Assembly (NCBI RefSeq): GCF_013337285.1
Contig: NZ_SUPW01000007.1
Coordinates: 235,238-299,237, forward strand
Length of the DNA stretch: 64,000 bases
From: Agrobacterium tumefaciens
GTDB lineage: Bacteria; Pseudomonadota; Alphaproteobacteria; Rhizobiales; Rhizobiaceae
Direction of reading: 5' to 3'
A program made the position numbers and the translations under genes. A model generated the notes under the pieces. It ran no database searches. It worked only from the letters and a program-made list of their open reading frames with translations, and was not told the origin of the DNA. Positions 62,820 through 64,000 of the stretch are shown here, piece by piece (positions within the stretch are counted from its first letter, which is position 1; each line of letters opens with the position of its first letter).

Positions 62820-62856
62820 TGTCGACTGACTATAAAATGTCAACAGCGTGTCGACA
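62820..62856. promoter_or_regulatory. Three TGTCNACW boxes, probable GntR/FCD operators
   Basis: TGTCGACT at 62820-62827, TGTCAACA at 62838-62845 and TGTCGACA at 62849-62856 lie in the divergent gap between the ABC operon and the GntR gene. Each matches the short T-G-T-x-x-A-C-A dyad bound by FCD-subfamily GntR proteins; the third is a perfect palindrome. Starts are 18 and 11 bp apart. They probably control both directions. Confidence 0.65.
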
Positions 62857-62934
62857 AAGTCAAGCGAAAAAATTACATTGCGAGCAGCGGGGTTTTCTGG
62901 CCCAATGCTACATTTGCGAAAGAAAGGGACCAAA

Positions 62935-63654
62935 GTGTCTGACGAGACTGAAACGAAGCGGGCGCGCGGAACCGGCTCGCGAAGCGTATATGAGAGCCTT
63001 AGAAATGAGATTCTCTCGCTCGCACTTTCTCCGGGCCAGCTCCTAGACGAGACGACGCTCGCAGAGCGCTTCAACATGTCCCGCGCTCCGGTGCGCGAAG
63101 CTCTCATCCGTCTCGGCTCGGACGAGCTGGTCGTAACACTTTCGAACCGCAGCACGATCGTCGCCCCGATCGAAGTCGCGACGTTTCCAAAGTACGTGGA
63201 GGCGCTCGATATCGCCCAGCGGATGAACACGCGGCTGGCGGCGGCGCTACGAACGGACGCCGACCTCAAGGTTATCGCCAAGCGCGACAAGGCGTTCGCC
63301 GCCGCGGTCAAGACCGGAAATCACCTCGCCATGTCGGAGGCCAACAAAGAATTCCATATGGCGATCGCCTACGCCGGCAAGAACCAATATCTCGCGTCCT
63401 TCTATGAGAAGCTTCTCTCGCAGGGACAGCGCATGCTTCATCTGCATTTCGAGTATCTTGAGAGAACCCACGAAGGCTATCTCCTGACTGACGAGCATAC
63501 CAAGATGTTCGAGGCCGTCCGCGATCGGAATATCGATCTGGCTGACGAGCTGGCCCACGCTCACACGCGGCAGTTCCAGGACAATTTCATCAACTTCATG
63601 CGCGAGAACTACACAACGGATGTCACGCTCGGTCCATTGCGAGCTGCCGAGTAG
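62935..63654 (+). CDS. GntR-family regulator, FCD subfamily
   Basis: 239 residues from GTG 62935, with AAAGGGA 5-6 bases upstream; ATG 62905 is an alternative. Winged helix: SVYESLRNEILSLALSPGQL, then LAERFNMSRAPVREALIRL. FCD effector domain: IAQRMNTRLAAALRTDADLK, NKEFHMAIAYAGKNQYLASF and LTDEHTKMFEAVRDRNIDLA carry Asp/His residues in FCD metal-site positions. Hydroxyproline regulators of rhizobia (HypR) are of this family. It is divergent from the catabolic operon, which it presumably represses until substrate appears. Confidence 0.9.
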   Translation: MSDETETKRARGTGSRSVYESLRNEILSLALSPGQLLDETTLAERFNMSRAPVREALIRLGSDELVVTLSNRSTIVAPIEVATFPKYVEALDIAQRMNTRLAAALRTDADLKVIAKRDKAFAAAVKTGNHLAMSEANKEFHMAIAYAGKNQYLASFYEKLLSQGQRMLHLHFEYLERTHEGYLLTDEHTKMFEAVRDRNIDLADELAHAHTRQFQDNFINFMRENYTTDVTLGPLRAAE

Positions 63655-63672
63655 ATCCTGAGCGTCAACAGC

Positions 63673-63942
63673 ATGGGCTTCGTCGGAACAATTTCAGAAG
63701 CGATGGCCCCAGGCCACCAGCCGGCAACCCTCGAAGTCCACGGCCTGATCGCTTCCATCCTCGCGCAGATGGACGTTCTCGACTTGATGGAACGCCGTTT
63801 CGTTGCCGAAGTGCATGCGGATTTCATCGAGAAGCTGGAGGCCGGGGAAATCGACACGCAGCAGAAACAAAAAAAGCTCCTCGACTCATATGAGGAGGAG
63901 CTTCGTCGCAAATACCCCGAGTGGGAGAATTTGCAAATGTCG
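63673..63942 (+). CDS. Doubtful small ORF downstream of the GntR gene
   Basis: An open frame starts at ATG 63673 and is technically open to 63987, but its last residues (AGAGFEPAAFRL) are antisense tRNA and it crosses the tRNA terminator hairpin. The first ~65 codons (EVHGLIASILAQMDVLDLME, FVAEVHADFIEKLEAGEIDT) have helical, coding-like composition and may be a real short or broken gene whose end was replaced. No family is recognised. Treat as low-confidence. Confidence 0.25.
63869..63903 (-). terminator. Rho-independent terminator of the tRNA-Met gene
   Basis: On the minus strand AAGCTCCTC (63903-63895) pairs with GAGGAGCTT (63882-63874), perfect 9-bp stem, then a T-run (63875-63869 is all A on plus). 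It begins 41 bases beyond the tRNA 3' end, as expected for a tRNA terminator. Confidence 0.8.
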
Positions 63943-63943
63943 T

Positions 63944-64000
63944 TGGTTGCGGGGGCAGGATTTGAACCTGCGGCCTTCAGGTTATGAGCCTGACGAGCTA
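63944..64000 (-). tRNA. tRNA-Met (CAU), initiator-type, 5' part outside window
   Basis: The minus strand reads a D-loop end (TAGCTCGTC), anticodon arm TCAGG-CTCATAA-CCTGA with CAT anticodon, then T-arm GCAGGTTCAAATCCTGC and 3' CCCCGCA-A-CCA; CCA is encoded. The sequence fits rhizobial initiator tRNA closely. The anticodon stem ends in A-G-G/C-C-T instead of the three G-C pairs normal for initiators, a variant reported in rhizobia. The 5' acceptor strand lies beyond 64000, so initiator identity (unpaired first base) cannot be confirmed here. Confidence 0.88.

Noticed and set aside
61894..62829. 311-codon plus-strand frame opposite the binding-protein gene
   Set aside because: Arg/Val/Gly-rich antisense artefact; the minus strand encodes a full solute-binding protein with signal peptide.
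63673..63987. Hypothetical protein extending into AGAGFEPAAFRL
   Set aside because: Its end is an antisense translation of the tRNA-Met gene, a known artefact, and it crosses the tRNA terminator.
1..64000. CRISPR array
   Set aside because: No regularly spaced 23-40-bp identical repeats with unique spacers were noticed; the only long arrays are coding repeats inside the giant gene.

Overview
The window looks like an alphaproteobacterial, Rhizobiaceae-type replicon (Agrobacterium/Rhizobium/Ensifer). The evidence is about 60% GC coding DNA, an Aap-type amino-acid ABC transporter, a hydroxyproline-type catabolic operon, spore-coat-U fimbrial genes, IS3 and IS66 debris, and a rhizobial-looking initiator tRNA at the right edge. 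All family calls come from reading the translated sequence; no database search was run.

Layout. 0-1.6 kb: end of a chaperone-usher operon (usher C-terminus, then a two-domain SCPU adhesin). 1.8-2.8 kb: IS3 and IS66 remnants. 3.0-16.3 kb: a type I secretion locus in hly-like order: GNAT-like protein, small membrane protein, a 2783-residue secreted-type protein (Hint domain, about 26 copies of a ~55-residue D-x-D/N-x-D-G repeat, YD-like repeats, and the same calcium-type domain at both ends), an ABC exporter with a dead C39 domain, and an HlyD-type adaptor. A strong hairpin separates the substrate gene from the exporter genes. 16.4-18.2 kb: a broken IS3 element interrupted by a second, internally deleted IS3 copy. 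18.4-25.2 kb: a complete Wadjet (jetABCD) plasmid-defence operon on the minus strand.

25.5-27.2 kb: a CMD protein plus SDR, divergent from a small TetR regulator, with two 18-bp operator palindromes between them. 27.3-33.7 kb: LysR regulator and an oxidative cluster (ABM-like protein, FAD amine oxidase, zinc alcohol dehydrogenase, cupin, MFS exporter, secreted esterase). 33.7-37.8 kb: copper-type module (Met-rich histidine kinase, OmpR regulator, small membrane protein, Tat-exported multicopper oxidase). 37.9-45.4 kb: LysR, PatB/MalY C-S lyase, four-gene polar amino-acid ABC importer and a DsbA-like protein, probably for sulfur-amino-acid use. 45.4-46.9 kb: degenerate mobile DNA. 46.9-52.3 kb: TRAP transporter with a Cache-domain kinase and a NarL-type regulator. 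52.7-53.1 kb: GFA-type zinc protein.

53.4-63.7 kb: a ten-gene minus-strand operon divergent from a GntR/FCD regulator. It holds an ABC importer, DapA-like lyase, D-amino-acid oxidase, aldehyde dehydrogenase, proline-racemase-family enzyme and two SDRs. Together these supply every step from trans-4-hydroxy-L-proline to 2-oxoglutarate. The window closes in an initiator-type tRNA-Met on the minus strand. Its 3'-terminal 14 bases recur as a direct repeat at 18275, next to the Wadjet operon. This suggests that about 18.3-63.9 kb may be, or once was, an island inserted at this tRNA, although no intact integrase is seen.
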